This document shows, piece after piece, positions 44,151 to 52,910 of a DNA stretch of 64,000 nucleotides (positions are counted from its first letter, which is position 1; every line of letters starts with the position of its first letter). Position numbers and translations under genes: made by a program. Origin of the DNA: Bacteroidales bacterium (GTDB lineage: Bacteria > Bacteroidota > Bacteroidia > Bacteroidales > P3); contig JAFVCE010000004.1 in assembly GCA_017479385.1 (NCBI GenBank), positions 1 to 64,000 of the forward strand, in the 5' to 3' direction. A model generated the notes under the pieces. It had not been told where the DNA came from. It did not search any database and saw only the letters and a program-made list of their open reading frames with translations.

Positions 44151-44166
44151 TGTCGTCTGGGTAGTT

Positions 44167-46098
44167 TTAGAGGGGTAATGTGAGGCTGTCGCCAATCATG
44201 CGCTGCATGTATTGCTGAATTATGGCCTTGAGCAGTCGTGTGCGGTCGGGTGGCAGGGTGTCGAGCGGGTGTTGCAGCAACGGGTCGGCCCCGAGGTCGT
44301 AGGCCGCCACTTGGCGTTGGCCGTCGAAGCGCACCAACGTGTCGGCTCGCAGCAGTTGGTAGGTTCCGGCCGAGTAGTTCACGGCCCAAGTGCTGTCGGG
44401 CTGGGTGGCAAGCAGGTTCTGCCCAAAGGCTATGTAGGGGTTTGGGTAGCCCAGCAGCGCGAGCAGGGTGGGCATTATGTCGATTTGTTGCGCGGTGCCT
44501 GGCAGTAGGCCGGTGGGCAGCTGGCCCGAGGGGTCGTAGATTAGTATCGGCGCGCTAAACGAGCCTATCGAGGTCTTGTATTCGGCGTGGTTGGTGAGGT
44601 TGGTGTGGTCCGAAGTCAGCACGAAGATTTTGTTCTCGAACCAGGGTTGCTGTTTGGCGGTAGCAAAGAAGCGGCGCAGGGCGTGGTCGGTGTAGCGAAT
44701 ACACTTGTGTATCACCAGTTCCTCTTCGGGAAAGGTGTCGCGATATTGCTGCGGTATGGCGAAGGGGTGGTGGCTCGAGGCGGTGAATACGGCTGTTACG
44801 AACGGTTGCTGCATCTCGCTCATCTTGAGGGCGTAGAATTGCAGGAAAGGCTCGTCCCAGATGGCCCACGTCCCGTCGAAGTCGGCCTCGCCGCCAAAGC
44901 GCTTGTCGGCATCGTATTCTGTCCGGCCATAGTAGTTCTGAAAGCCCGTGGTGCGGGCAAAGGCTTGGAAACCCATCGAGCCGTTCTCGGCCCCATGAAA
45001 GAAGGCCGAACTGTAGCCCACGCGACCCAACTCGCCGGCAATGCCGCTAACGCGGTTGAGCGAGTAGTTGGTCACAAAGAATGGCTCTACAAACATCGGC
45101 ACCGACGAGAGCACCGAGGGCATGGCGTCTATGCTTTTGCGGCCGTTGGCAAAGGTTTGCTCGAAGGTGAGCGAGTGGGCCAGCAGCGAGTCTACGAAAG
45201 GGGTATAGCCGTTGTAGGTGCCGTTTTCGAGCTGGTGGTTGTAGTAGCCAATATATTCGCGGCCAAAACTTTCGACTATGAGTATCGCCACGTTGCGCCC
45301 CTCGAACGGCGAGGGATTGGCAGCAGGGTGGTGGGGGGTGTAGATTGTGGCCAGTTCGGAGGGCGAGAACCAGGCGGGGTCTTCGAATGTGGTTTTACCT
45401 ATGGTGCGCAACATCGAGAAGGGGGTGTTGAGCACGATGGCGGCCTCTGAGGGTTGGTTAACATACTGGTTGGCGTTGCTGTTGGCAATGGGGCGCACAG
45501 CGCGCGAGGTTCCGCCGCGAATGCCAATTACCGAGAGCGGCACGACGGCGACAAAACACAGGGCGCCGAGCAGCCAGTGGTGGCGCCGGCCGTCGTCCTC
45601 AACGCGCACGTAGAGCAACCACAGGGCGGCAATCAGTGCGACACCGAGCAGCACAAAGTACCAGTGTCCGGCCAGTTCGGTAAAAAAAATGGTGCCCAAG
45701 TTGCCCTCGTTGCTAAACTCGCGGAAGAAGGTAGAGGTGGTGCGTCGGCCAGTGAACTGCGAATAAACGGCGTCGGCCAAGTTGGTGGCGGCTGCCAGCG
45801 AGTTGACTACCACGAAGAGCCATCTGCACATCTGCTGCCACCAGTGGCGGCTGGCAAAGCGCGCGGGCAGCAGCATGAGCAGCGCCCAAAGGGTGTTGGT
45901 ATAGGCTATGGCCGAAGTGTCGAACCGCAGGCTGCCTCGCAGCAGGGCCCATTTGTCGAGGGCTCCCCACCCGTCGGCAAAAAGTGGCCAATTCTCCCAC
46001 ACGTAGGCCACGCGCGTAATCATATATACGGCGTAGGCTATCAGCAGGTTAATAACCACCGCGAGCGGTGCAGAGTATGTCGAATTCTTCAAGGTCAT
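44167..46098 (-). CDS. LTA-synthase-like phosphatase/sulfatase-fold membrane enzyme
   Basis: 643 residues. About five N-terminal membrane segments (to about residue 200) precede an extracytoplasmic alkaline-phosphatase-superfamily domain: NVAILIVESFGREYIGYYN (metal ligand Glu), ANGRKSIDAMPSVLSSVP at the nucleophile position (Ser here, Thr in LtaS), FHGAENGSMGF, and FVLTSDHTNL with the metal-binding Asp-His. Such enzymes move phosphoglycerol or phosphoethanolamine onto glycans or lipids. In a Gram-negative, a phosphoethanolamine or phosphoglycerol transferase for surface glycan is plausible; the exact donor is not readable. Confidence 0.85.
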   Translation of the reverse strand: MTLKNSTYSAPLAVVINLLIAYAVYMITRVAYVWENWPLFADGWGALDKWALLRGSLRFDTSAIAYTNTLWALLMLLPARFASRHWWQQMCRWLFVVVNSLAAATNLADAVYSQFTGRRTTSTFFREFSNEGNLGTIFFTELAGHWYFVLLGVALIAALWLLYVRVEDDGRRHHWLLGALCFVAVVPLSVIGIRGGTSRAVRPIANSNANQYVNQPSEAAIVLNTPFSMLRTIGKTTFEDPAWFSPSELATIYTPHHPAANPSPFEGRNVAILIVESFGREYIGYYNHQLENGTYNGYTPFVDSLLAHSLTFEQTFANGRKSIDAMPSVLSSVPMFVEPFFVTNYSLNRVSGIAGELGRVGYSSAFFHGAENGSMGFQAFARTTGFQNYYGRTEYDADKRFGGEADFDGTWAIWDEPFLQFYALKMSEMQQPFVTAVFTASSHHPFAIPQQYRDTFPEEELVIHKCIRYTDHALRRFFATAKQQPWFENKIFVLTSDHTNLTNHAEYKTSIGSFSAPILIYDPSGQLPTGLLPGTAQQIDIMPTLLALLGYPNPYIAFGQNLLATQPDSTWAVNYSAGTYQLLRADTLVRFDGQRQVAAYDLGADPLLQHPLDTLPPDRTRLLKAIIQQYMQRMIGDSLTLPL

Positions 46099-46135
46099 AG
46101 GTTAATATAACGTCGAAACCGAAGTTTTATTGTGC

Positions 46136-48040
46136 TCAAAACTGAAAATAGATGAAAGGTTGCAGGTCGGCAGTAACAAATTGGTAAATCACCATCACGG
46201 CCACCACCACCACTATCAGCATGAGCCACAGCGGCATAGAGGCAAACCACAGGCGGTAGCGACGTTTGAAGTGTTCGGGCAGCCAATGGATGACCATTCC
46301 AGCCACGAAGAGTGCAAAAACGCCGCGGTAGGCCCACAAGATGTCGGGCACTTGAGCCCAGTTCCACTTGCTCCCAATTTGGCCCACCATTTGCGTAGCT
46401 GTGCGCCAAGCCACCTCGTTGGCTTCGGCCGGATTGAGGTTAGAACCCGAGCGGAAGAAGAGTCGCGTAAAGCTGATAAAGACAAAGGTTAGTGCGGTGT
46501 TCCAGACGGTGGTCAGGCCCTGTTTGAACGCCGATGTCTTGTAGTCGGCTCCGCGCCACGTGGGCAGCAGGTTGAGCAGCAGCAGTGCCACCGCCACAAT
46601 GGTGCCTGCTGTGGCCAGCATATTGCTCAGTGGCCCAGGAGCTACGCGCGGCAGCAACCCTGCCACACAGGCCAGCGCCGCGGCCACAGCCATGCGCTGA
46701 GGGGGCAAGAGTTTCTTCCACCATTTGTAGACCAGTATGCCCAAGCCGTTGAGGCCACCCCAAGTAACGAAGTTCATCGACGCCCCATGCCACAGGCCTC
46801 CCAGCAGCATGGTGTCCATATTGTTGACGTTGGTGCCCATCTCTTTGCGGTGGTTGGGCAGCAGCAAGTAGGCAGCCACCATGGCCGAAGCCACTACGCC
46901 GAGCACTATCCACACCACAGTGCTTTTGGCCATGAGGGCAAAGACAGTGAGAGTGAGCGCCAGTATGAAGTAGGAGAGCCAGCCAGCCGAGCGGTTGCCA
47001 CCAAGGGGTATGTAGAGGTAGTCTTTGAGCCAGTTGCTGAGCGAGATGTGCCACCGTTTCCAAAAGCCGGCAGGGTTGGTGGCTTTGTAGGGCGAACGAA
47101 AGTTGACTGGCAGGTAGAAGCCCATGAGCATGGCAACTCCGATGGCGATGTCGGTATAGCCCGAGAAGTCGGCGTAGACCTGCAACGAGTATACCATCAG
47201 GGCCATGAAGTTCTCGAATGCGGTGTAGAGTGTTGGGTTGTCGAACACACGGTCTACAAAGTTAACCGCCAAGTAGTCGGAGAGCAATATTTTCTTGAAA
47301 AGGCCGTTAATTATCCAGAACAGGGCGATGCCGAATTGGCGACGCGAGAGGAAGAATGGGCGGTAGAGTTGTGGCACAAACTGGTCGGCCCTGATTATAG
47401 GACCTGCCACCAATTGGGGGAAGAACGAGGTGTAGAACCCAAAGTCGAGCACGTTGGCCACGTGGCGTACCTTGCGCCGATAGACGTCGACAATGTAGCT
47501 TATGTTCTGGAAGGTGAAGAACGATATGCCCACAGGCAGCATGATAACCGAGGCGTCGAACCGTGCCGTGGCGGTGAAGTGGTTGCTCCATTGCGCAAAG
47601 AGGTTAACCACTTGCAGGTCAGAGTGGGTAATGGTGTTGTAGATGTCGGTGAAGAAGTAGGCGTATTTGAAGTAGCACAACACGGCCAGGTTCAGCACCA
47701 CGCCGGTGACCATCAGCGCTTTGCGTCGCCCTTGGGTCTGAGGGCGGTCGGCCAGAGCGTCCATTCGCCACCCAAGCAGGTAGCCCAAAAAAGTTGAGAA
47801 GATGAGCAATAAAACGAATAGTCCCGACGTTTTATAGTAAAAGAAGAGGCTCACCACAAAGAGATAGCCGTTGCGCAGCACGCGCCGTGTGGCATTCCAC
47901 TGCCGCCCCGATGCCACAAGGCAAAACAGGGCGTAGACCAGCAGGAAGAAGGCCCAGAAGTGGAACTGGGTGAAGAGCAACGGGTGGGCGCTGTCGAACG
48001 CCAGCAGGTTGTCAGTAAGATATGTAGCGATAGCGTTCAT
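46136..48040 (-). CDS. MBOAT-family membrane O-acyltransferase (AlgI-like)
   Basis: 634 residues with about 11-12 membrane segments. Motifs include YFKYAYFF, LPVGISFFTFQNISYIVDVYR, FFPQLVAGPI, QVYADFSGYTDIAIG, NFRSPYKATNPAGFWKRWHISLSNWLKDYLYIPLGGNR, and the catalytic His in GGLWHGASMNFVTWGG. It moves acyl, probably acetyl, groups across the inner membrane, to be placed on a glycan by an SGNH partner. It overlaps the upstream SGNH gene by 29 bp. Confidence 0.92.
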   Translation of the reverse strand: MNAIATYLTDNLLAFDSAHPLLFTQFHFWAFFLLVYALFCLVASGRQWNATRRVLRNGYLFVVSLFFYYKTSGLFVLLLIFSTFLGYLLGWRMDALADRPQTQGRRKALMVTGVVLNLAVLCYFKYAYFFTDIYNTITHSDLQVVNLFAQWSNHFTATARFDASVIMLPVGISFFTFQNISYIVDVYRRKVRHVANVLDFGFYTSFFPQLVAGPIIRADQFVPQLYRPFFLSRRQFGIALFWIINGLFKKILLSDYLAVNFVDRVFDNPTLYTAFENFMALMVYSLQVYADFSGYTDIAIGVAMLMGFYLPVNFRSPYKATNPAGFWKRWHISLSNWLKDYLYIPLGGNRSAGWLSYFILALTLTVFALMAKSTVVWIVLGVVASAMVAAYLLLPNHRKEMGTNVNNMDTMLLGGLWHGASMNFVTWGGLNGLGILVYKWWKKLLPPQRMAVAAALACVAGLLPRVAPGPLSNMLATAGTIVAVALLLLNLLPTWRGADYKTSAFKQGLTTVWNTALTFVFISFTRLFFRSGSNLNPAEANEVAWRTATQMVGQIGSKWNWAQVPDILWAYRGVFALFVAGMVIHWLPEHFKRRYRLWFASMPLWLMLIVVVVAVMVIYQFVTADLQPFIYFQF

Positions 48041-49319
48041 CGTCGTTGCGTGGTGTGGTGTTGTGGGTTGGACGGTTCAGGTGGTTGTTATACGACTGCA
48101 GAATGGCGTTCGAGAGCAGGTCGGCCACCAGTTCGTAGCCAGCGCGAGTGAAGTGGACGCGGTCGTATTGTGCCAGTTTGGCCAATCGCCACTGTTCCAT
48201 CGACTTCAGACCGCCCATAACTTCGAACTGGTCCCACACCACGCCATCGGTTTCGATTGCCAGGCGGTGCATGGTTTGCTGAACGAGCAGCCCGTTGCGG
48301 TTGACGTTGTAAGTGCGGCGTTTGACGCGTCGATACGAGTCGTTGTTGGTAACAAAAATGAAGGCGCAATCGGGGTTGACCGAGCGTATAGAGTCGACCA
48401 GCCGAATGTAGTTTTGGCGAAACTGGGCGGTGTCGAAATTTTGCCCGTAGGCGTCGTTAATGCCAATGCCGAATATGACCAAGTCGGGGCGCATAAGGCG
48501 CAGGTCTTGGGTAAAGTGTGGGCATTTTTCCAGATAGTCGGGCAAGGCAGCCCCGTTCACACCTATCGAGTGGTAGGTCAGGCCCGCGCGGCGGTTGCCC
48601 AAGTAGAGGCCTGTGAGGGTGAAGTCTTCGCCTTGGCCACAGGGAAGGACCACGGTGAACGAGTCGACGGGGTGAGCCAGATTGAAGATGAAGCGCCTCG
48701 TGGCTGGGTCGGTGTAGGAGGGGGCCGAGGTGCGTTGCTCGCCGGCTGGCGAGGTTACCACAAGGTGTGGCACCACGCCGGTGGTCGAGTAGCCAAAGAC
48801 TATGATGTGCTGTGTGGCGTAGTCTATATCGGTGTCGCACAGGGTGATAGCAATGTTGCTCTCGGTGTCGCGCGCGGTGACGGCAATGCCACAAATGCCC
48901 AACTGCTGGGCCGGCTCTTTGTAGACGTTGCGGGTCAGTTCCATCTTCTCTCGGCACACCACTCGGTAGTCGGGTGGATTGTTACATTTGGCGGCTGCCG
49001 AGTAGGGGAAAATCATGCCTCGGCTGGCTTTGAGAGAGGGGAAGGCCCCGAGCAGGTTGCGCCTCACTCGGTTGGGCAGCGTGCCGGCCTGCACGTGCGA
49101 CCCTCCGATGTGCAAAATATTGATATTCCCAACTCCCGTAGAATCAATGCGTTGAAGGCGGTCGAGTAATTGTTGATACGACCTTGATAGGGTGTCATAC
49201 CGAAGTTGGTTGGCCGAATAGTCTATAAACGAGTAGGTTGGCAGTGGTTTGAGGGGCACTTGTGCAAGGGTGGTCATGGCTGCTGCCAGTAGTACTGCGA
49301 GGAGGGCTGTGCGTTTCAT
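48012..49319 (-). CDS. SGNH/GDSL-fold hydrolase or acyltransferase, partner of MBOAT
   Basis: 435 residues with signal peptide MKRTALLAVLLAAAMTTLAQ, so periplasmic. The nucleophile block reads NILHIGGSHVQAG (Ser74), with Gly where most family members have Asp (GDS). Further blocks are DLVIFGIGINDAYG (Asn of the oxyanion hole) and the C-terminal DRVHFTRAGYELVADLL (Asp-x-x-His dyad). With the MBOAT it overlaps by 29 bp and with the preceding SGNH gene by 4 bp. Probably transfers the acyl group to a surface glycan, as AlgX or PatB do; the glycan is unknown. Confidence 0.87.
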   Translation of the reverse strand: MKRTALLAVLLAAAMTTLAQVPLKPLPTYSFIDYSANQLRYDTLSRSYQQLLDRLQRIDSTGVGNINILHIGGSHVQAGTLPNRVRRNLLGAFPSLKASRGMIFPYSAAAKCNNPPDYRVVCREKMELTRNVYKEPAQQLGICGIAVTARDTESNIAITLCDTDIDYATQHIIVFGYSTTGVVPHLVVTSPAGEQRTSAPSYTDPATRRFIFNLAHPVDSFTVVLPCGQGEDFTLTGLYLGNRRAGLTYHSIGVNGAALPDYLEKCPHFTQDLRLMRPDLVIFGIGINDAYGQNFDTAQFRQNYIRLVDSIRSVNPDCAFIFVTNNDSYRRVKRRTYNVNRNGLLVQQTMHRLAIETDGVVWDQFEVMGGLKSMEQWRLAKLAQYDRVHFTRAGYELVADLLSNAILQSYNNHLNRPTHNTTPRNDDERYRYISY

Positions 49320-50737
49320 TGGATGGTGTTTTTTTGTTCTTCAGCCACAATGCGTTGGCGCAGGCCGTAAAGTGTGTAGAGGTCCATGAAGGCTTGTCCG
49401 AGGCGGTCGCCCATGATGTCGGCGCCGCGTTGCGAGAAGTGTATGTGGTCTTGGCTGCCGAGTCCGTTCTCGACCCAAGCCACCATTGTGTTGTGTCCCC
49501 CCATGGCGTGGTAGATGCTCCAGTAGGCGGCGCCGTGTTCGAGTGCGGTGAGGCGCAGGGCTTCGACCACCGAGTCGAGGTAGGGGTAGCTCTGGTAGCG
49601 CCCCTCGACCGATGTCGACATATCGCTTGGGCCAACAAATAGGATTTTGGCCCTGGGGCAGCAGGCGCGAACGCGCTCTATCTGTCGGCCTATAGAGCGG
49701 CAGTAGGTCTCGACTGGTTTGCGGCTGCGGAGGTAGGGCACCGAGTTGCCGCCAAACTGCATGATTATCAGCCCTATATCCATCATGGCGTAGGCTTGGG
49801 CCAGTTCGGTCGAGTCGACCATGGTGAATTGCTGGCCCGAGCAGCCACGCATGGGTATATTGTCTACGGCCACGCCCCCCATACCGTCGACCAACAGGCC
49901 GTAGAGGTCGCCCTGGCCGTTGGCGCTGACGCGAATGGCGGTAGTTGCCGAGTCGAGCCTTAGGCCGAAGGCCACGGGTCCGGTGCTGTCGGTGGCAAAG
50001 GTTGTGTCGAGTCCCAGTTGGCGGTTGCCGAAGCCTGCCGAGAAGCGTCCGCCGCGATTGTTGGCCAGGAGGGTGACCTGTTGGAACGAGCCGAGCAGCG
50101 AGTCGACCCTCGAGCTGCGGGCTGCCGAGATGGTGGTTTGGGCTTGGCCGGCAAGGTGGAAGTCTTGCATCATGGGGCCGTAGTGGCCTTGACGCGAGCG
50201 GTGCACGGTGCTGTCGCCAAAGGGGGCATATCGCGAGAGGTCGCCGCTGGCCGAAATGTTTACGGCTGGCGAGGAAATGATGGTGCGGAATGGTATCAGG
50301 CCAGGGCCAGAGCCACCAAAGCGGTGTTGAAGTATGGCGCGGAGGCGGGCCGACATACGGTCCATTTCGATTTGCGAGTCGCCGTAGTGGAGCACTCTCA
50401 CCGTGCGCCCCTCGGCTTGCGCCCGCTCGAAGAGGGCAAAAAGCGAGTCGAAGTAGTCGTCGGTTGGCAGGTAGAAGCGCGTGTCGGCGCTGTCGGCCGC
50501 GCGTTGCAGGTATTCTACCGAATCGCGCAAACCTTGCAGTTCGGGGCTCTCCTCGGCTGCGAGGTATGCTTCGACGTCGAAAGTTGCCGTCGAATCTTGC
50601 CCCATCACGCGTGCCAAGGTGGGCATACGCAGGGTAATGCCAGCGGCCTCGACCCCACTGGTGGGGAAGAACCAGCACAAAACGCCCAGTAGCGCAATGC
50701 TCAACGCGATGAATATGAGTACTTTATACGGTTTCAT
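49316..50737 (-). CDS. Second SGNH/GDSL-fold protein of the acylation operon
   Basis: 473 residues. N-terminal membrane anchor or signal (KVLIFIALSIALLGVLCWFF), a helical linker to about residue 110, then RVLHYGDSQIEMDR with nucleophile Ser121, GLIIMQFGGNSVPYL, and the C-terminal DHIHFSQRGADIMGDRL. The middle (about 150-300) is beta-rich and could be a carbohydrate-binding insert. It is first in the operon, with a -7 box at 50764-50757, and its stop overlaps the next start (ATGA). Two SGNH enzymes may give acetylation and editing, or two target positions. Confidence 0.87.
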   Translation of the reverse strand: MKPYKVLIFIALSIALLGVLCWFFPTSGVEAAGITLRMPTLARVMGQDSTATFDVEAYLAAEESPELQGLRDSVEYLQRAADSADTRFYLPTDDYFDSLFALFERAQAEGRTVRVLHYGDSQIEMDRMSARLRAILQHRFGGSGPGLIPFRTIISSPAVNISASGDLSRYAPFGDSTVHRSRQGHYGPMMQDFHLAGQAQTTISAARSSRVDSLLGSFQQVTLLANNRGGRFSAGFGNRQLGLDTTFATDSTGPVAFGLRLDSATTAIRVSANGQGDLYGLLVDGMGGVAVDNIPMRGCSGQQFTMVDSTELAQAYAMMDIGLIIMQFGGNSVPYLRSRKPVETYCRSIGRQIERVRACCPRAKILFVGPSDMSTSVEGRYQSYPYLDSVVEALRLTALEHGAAYWSIYHAMGGHNTMVAWVENGLGSQDHIHFSQRGADIMGDRLGQAFMDLYTLYGLRQRIVAEEQKNTIQ

Positions 50738-50756
50738 TGGTCGGTTATCTGGGGTG

Positions 50757-50764
50757 CAAATTTA
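50757..50764 (-). promoter_or_regulatory. -7 box for the SGNH/MBOAT operon
   Basis: TAAATTTG on the minus strand, 19 bp before the ATG of the first SGNH gene. It shares a 127-bp divergent region with the VWA gene promoter. Confidence 0.7.
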
Positions 50765-50816
50765 CGCTTTTTTTCTGATATTTTAAACAATGGTCATCAA
50801 AATCAAAATTTTTTTG

Positions 50817-50824
50817 TAATTTTG
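50817..50824 (+). promoter_or_regulatory. -7 box for the VWA/flippase operon
   Basis: TAATTTTG, 40 bp before the ATG at 50865, in an A/T-rich tract; no exact TTTG at the -33 spacing. Confidence 0.65.
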
Positions 50825-50864
50825 CACCCGTTTTGGCAGCGTCAAAAAAGCCTGTAACTGCACT

Positions 50865-52907
50865 ATGAAGATTGTTCTCGACACCGAATGGTACTACCTC
50901 CTGCTTTGCATAGCGCTCGGCGTGGTCTATGCCGTGGTGCTCTATTTGTGGAAAGGGCGTCGCGAGGGGCTCAACGTGCGCTCGTCGCGCCTGGCCGTGG
51001 TGCTTGCTGCGGTGCGCTTCGCGACGGTGACGGTTATTGCCTTCCTACTGCTCTCGCCCATGGTGAAAAGCGAGCGCCACAACCGCGAAAAACCTGTGGT
51101 AGCCCTACTCGAAGACCAGTCGCAGTCGCTCTTCATGACGGCCGATTCTGCCCGTATGCGCACCTCTCTCGCCCCAACGCTCGACTCGTTGGCCAAGGCC
51201 CTGCAGACCGACTACGAGGTGGTGCGAATGCCATTCGGCGGAGCCTCGACCGACATTGCCGCGGCCTTATCCGAAGCCAACGAGCGCTACGCCGGTCGCA
51301 ACCTCGGCGCCGTGGTGCTTGTGAGCGACGGCATATATAACCAGGGCTCTAACCCCACAACCGTACAACTCTCGGCACCAGTCTATTGCGTGGCTTTGGG
51401 CGACACCGCCGTGCGCCGCGACGCCGCCGTAGCCGCCGTCCGCGTTAATCGCACCGCCTATCTCGGCAACCGTTTCCCGATGGAGATAACCGTCCGCGCC
51501 ACCCGTATGGCTGGCCAAAGCCGCACCCTCAGCGTGGAGCATGGTGACCACACCCTCTTGTCGAGAAAGATAGCCATCGACTCGCCCGACCTACTCGTTA
51601 CCGAGCAGCTGACACTCGACGCCAACGAGGCTGGTTTGCAGACCTATACCATCCGCCTCGACCCGACCGAGGGCGAAGCCATAGCCTCAAACAACCGCCG
51701 CACGGTGACAGTCGATGTGGTCGATGGCCGCCAAAAGGTTGCCATCGTTGCCGCCGCCCCTCACCCCGACCTTGCCGCCATAGCCGCCGCCATTGGCAGC
51801 AATGCGGCCTACGAAGCCAAGATATTGAAAATAGGCGAGATAAGCAACCTCTCGCAGCTAAAATCGGAGGGCTATAACCTTGTGGTGTTCCACAATCTGC
51901 CCTCGACTCAGCACGACCTTCGGGGCTTGCCCGACGACCTGCCGGCACTCTTCGTCATAGGGTCGCAAACCGATTTGCCACGCTTCAATGCGCTGCACGC
52001 TGGCCTCGAGATTGTTACCAAACTGACCAAAACCACCGAGGCCCAGGCCGTGGTGAACGACGCTTTTTCGCTCTTCACGCTCGGCAACGGCGAGGGCGCA
52101 GCCGCCGAGCAGTGGCCTCCGCTCACCGCCCCCTTTGGCGACTACCGCACTGGCGCTGCCACCCAAACCCTATTCAGCGCACGCTTGGGCCAGGTAACTA
52201 CCCACCAGCCGCTCATCGCCTTCGTGTCGCAAGGGGCCGCTCGCCGAGGCTTTGTGGCCGGCGAAGGCCTATGGCGTTGGCGCTTGGCCGACTACAGGCT
52301 CAACGGCTCGCACGAGGCTTTCAACTCGCTGATTTCGAAAATGATAGGCTTCACGGCGCTGCAAGCACGTCGCGACCAATTCAACATCGACGTCCGTCCG
52401 CTCTATCGCACCGACGAGGACGTGGTTGTCGAGGCCGAACTCTACAACGACCTTTACGAGCCCATTAACACCCCCGACGTGACCCTCACCCTGCGCGGCG
52501 AGCGAGAGGGCGAATATGCCATGAACCGCACCGCCACAGGCTACCAGCTCAATCTCGGGCCGCTGCCCGAAGGGCGATACAGCTATGAAGGGGTCACCAC
52601 CTACGACGGACGTCGCCTCTCGGCCCACGGCCTCTTTGCCGTCGAGCACCTTTCGCTCGAAGAACTTTCGCTCACGGCCGACCACTCTCTGCTCACCACC
52701 ATCGCCTCGCAGAGCGGCGGCCAAATGCTGCCTTTGGCCGAGGTGGCCTCGCTCCCCACGCTGCTCAAGGAACGCAGCGACCTGAAACCAATTGTCTACA
52801 CCCAACGCCGCCACACCGAGCTCGTGGGCCTGCCCTGGTTGCTGGTTGCCCTCGTGCTGCTGATGGGCACCGAATGGGTGGCGCGCAAACGCAACGGGGA
52901 GGTCTAA
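50865..52907 (+). CDS. VWA-like membrane protein
   Basis: 680 residues. Two N-terminal membrane segments (YYLLLCIALGVVYAVVLYLW; LAAVRFATVTVIAFLLLSP), a von Willebrand A-like domain with the MIDAS sequence Asp84-Gln-Ser86-Gln-Ser88 and GAVVLVSDGIYNQGSNP, a long beta-rich periplasmic middle part, and a C-terminal membrane segment (LPWLLVALVLLMGTEWVARKR) with a basic tail. This is a typical Bacteroidota architecture of unknown function, related to BatA-like proteins. The flippase gene follows 3 bp after the stop. Confidence 0.8.
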   Translation: MKIVLDTEWYYLLLCIALGVVYAVVLYLWKGRREGLNVRSSRLAVVLAAVRFATVTVIAFLLLSPMVKSERHNREKPVVALLEDQSQSLFMTADSARMRTSLAPTLDSLAKALQTDYEVVRMPFGGASTDIAAALSEANERYAGRNLGAVVLVSDGIYNQGSNPTTVQLSAPVYCVALGDTAVRRDAAVAAVRVNRTAYLGNRFPMEITVRATRMAGQSRTLSVEHGDHTLLSRKIAIDSPDLLVTEQLTLDANEAGLQTYTIRLDPTEGEAIASNNRRTVTVDVVDGRQKVAIVAAAPHPDLAAIAAAIGSNAAYEAKILKIGEISNLSQLKSEGYNLVVFHNLPSTQHDLRGLPDDLPALFVIGSQTDLPRFNALHAGLEIVTKLTKTTEAQAVVNDAFSLFTLGNGEGAAAEQWPPLTAPFGDYRTGAATQTLFSARLGQVTTHQPLIAFVSQGAARRGFVAGEGLWRWRLADYRLNGSHEAFNSLISKMIGFTALQARRDQFNIDVRPLYRTDEDVVVEAELYNDLYEPINTPDVTLTLRGEREGEYAMNRTATGYQLNLGPLPEGRYSYEGVTTYDGRRLSAHGLFAVEHLSLEELSLTADHSLLTTIASQSGGQMLPLAEVASLPTLLKERSDLKPIVYTQRRHTELVGLPWLLVALVLLMGTEWVARKRNGEV

Positions 52908-52910
52908 ACC

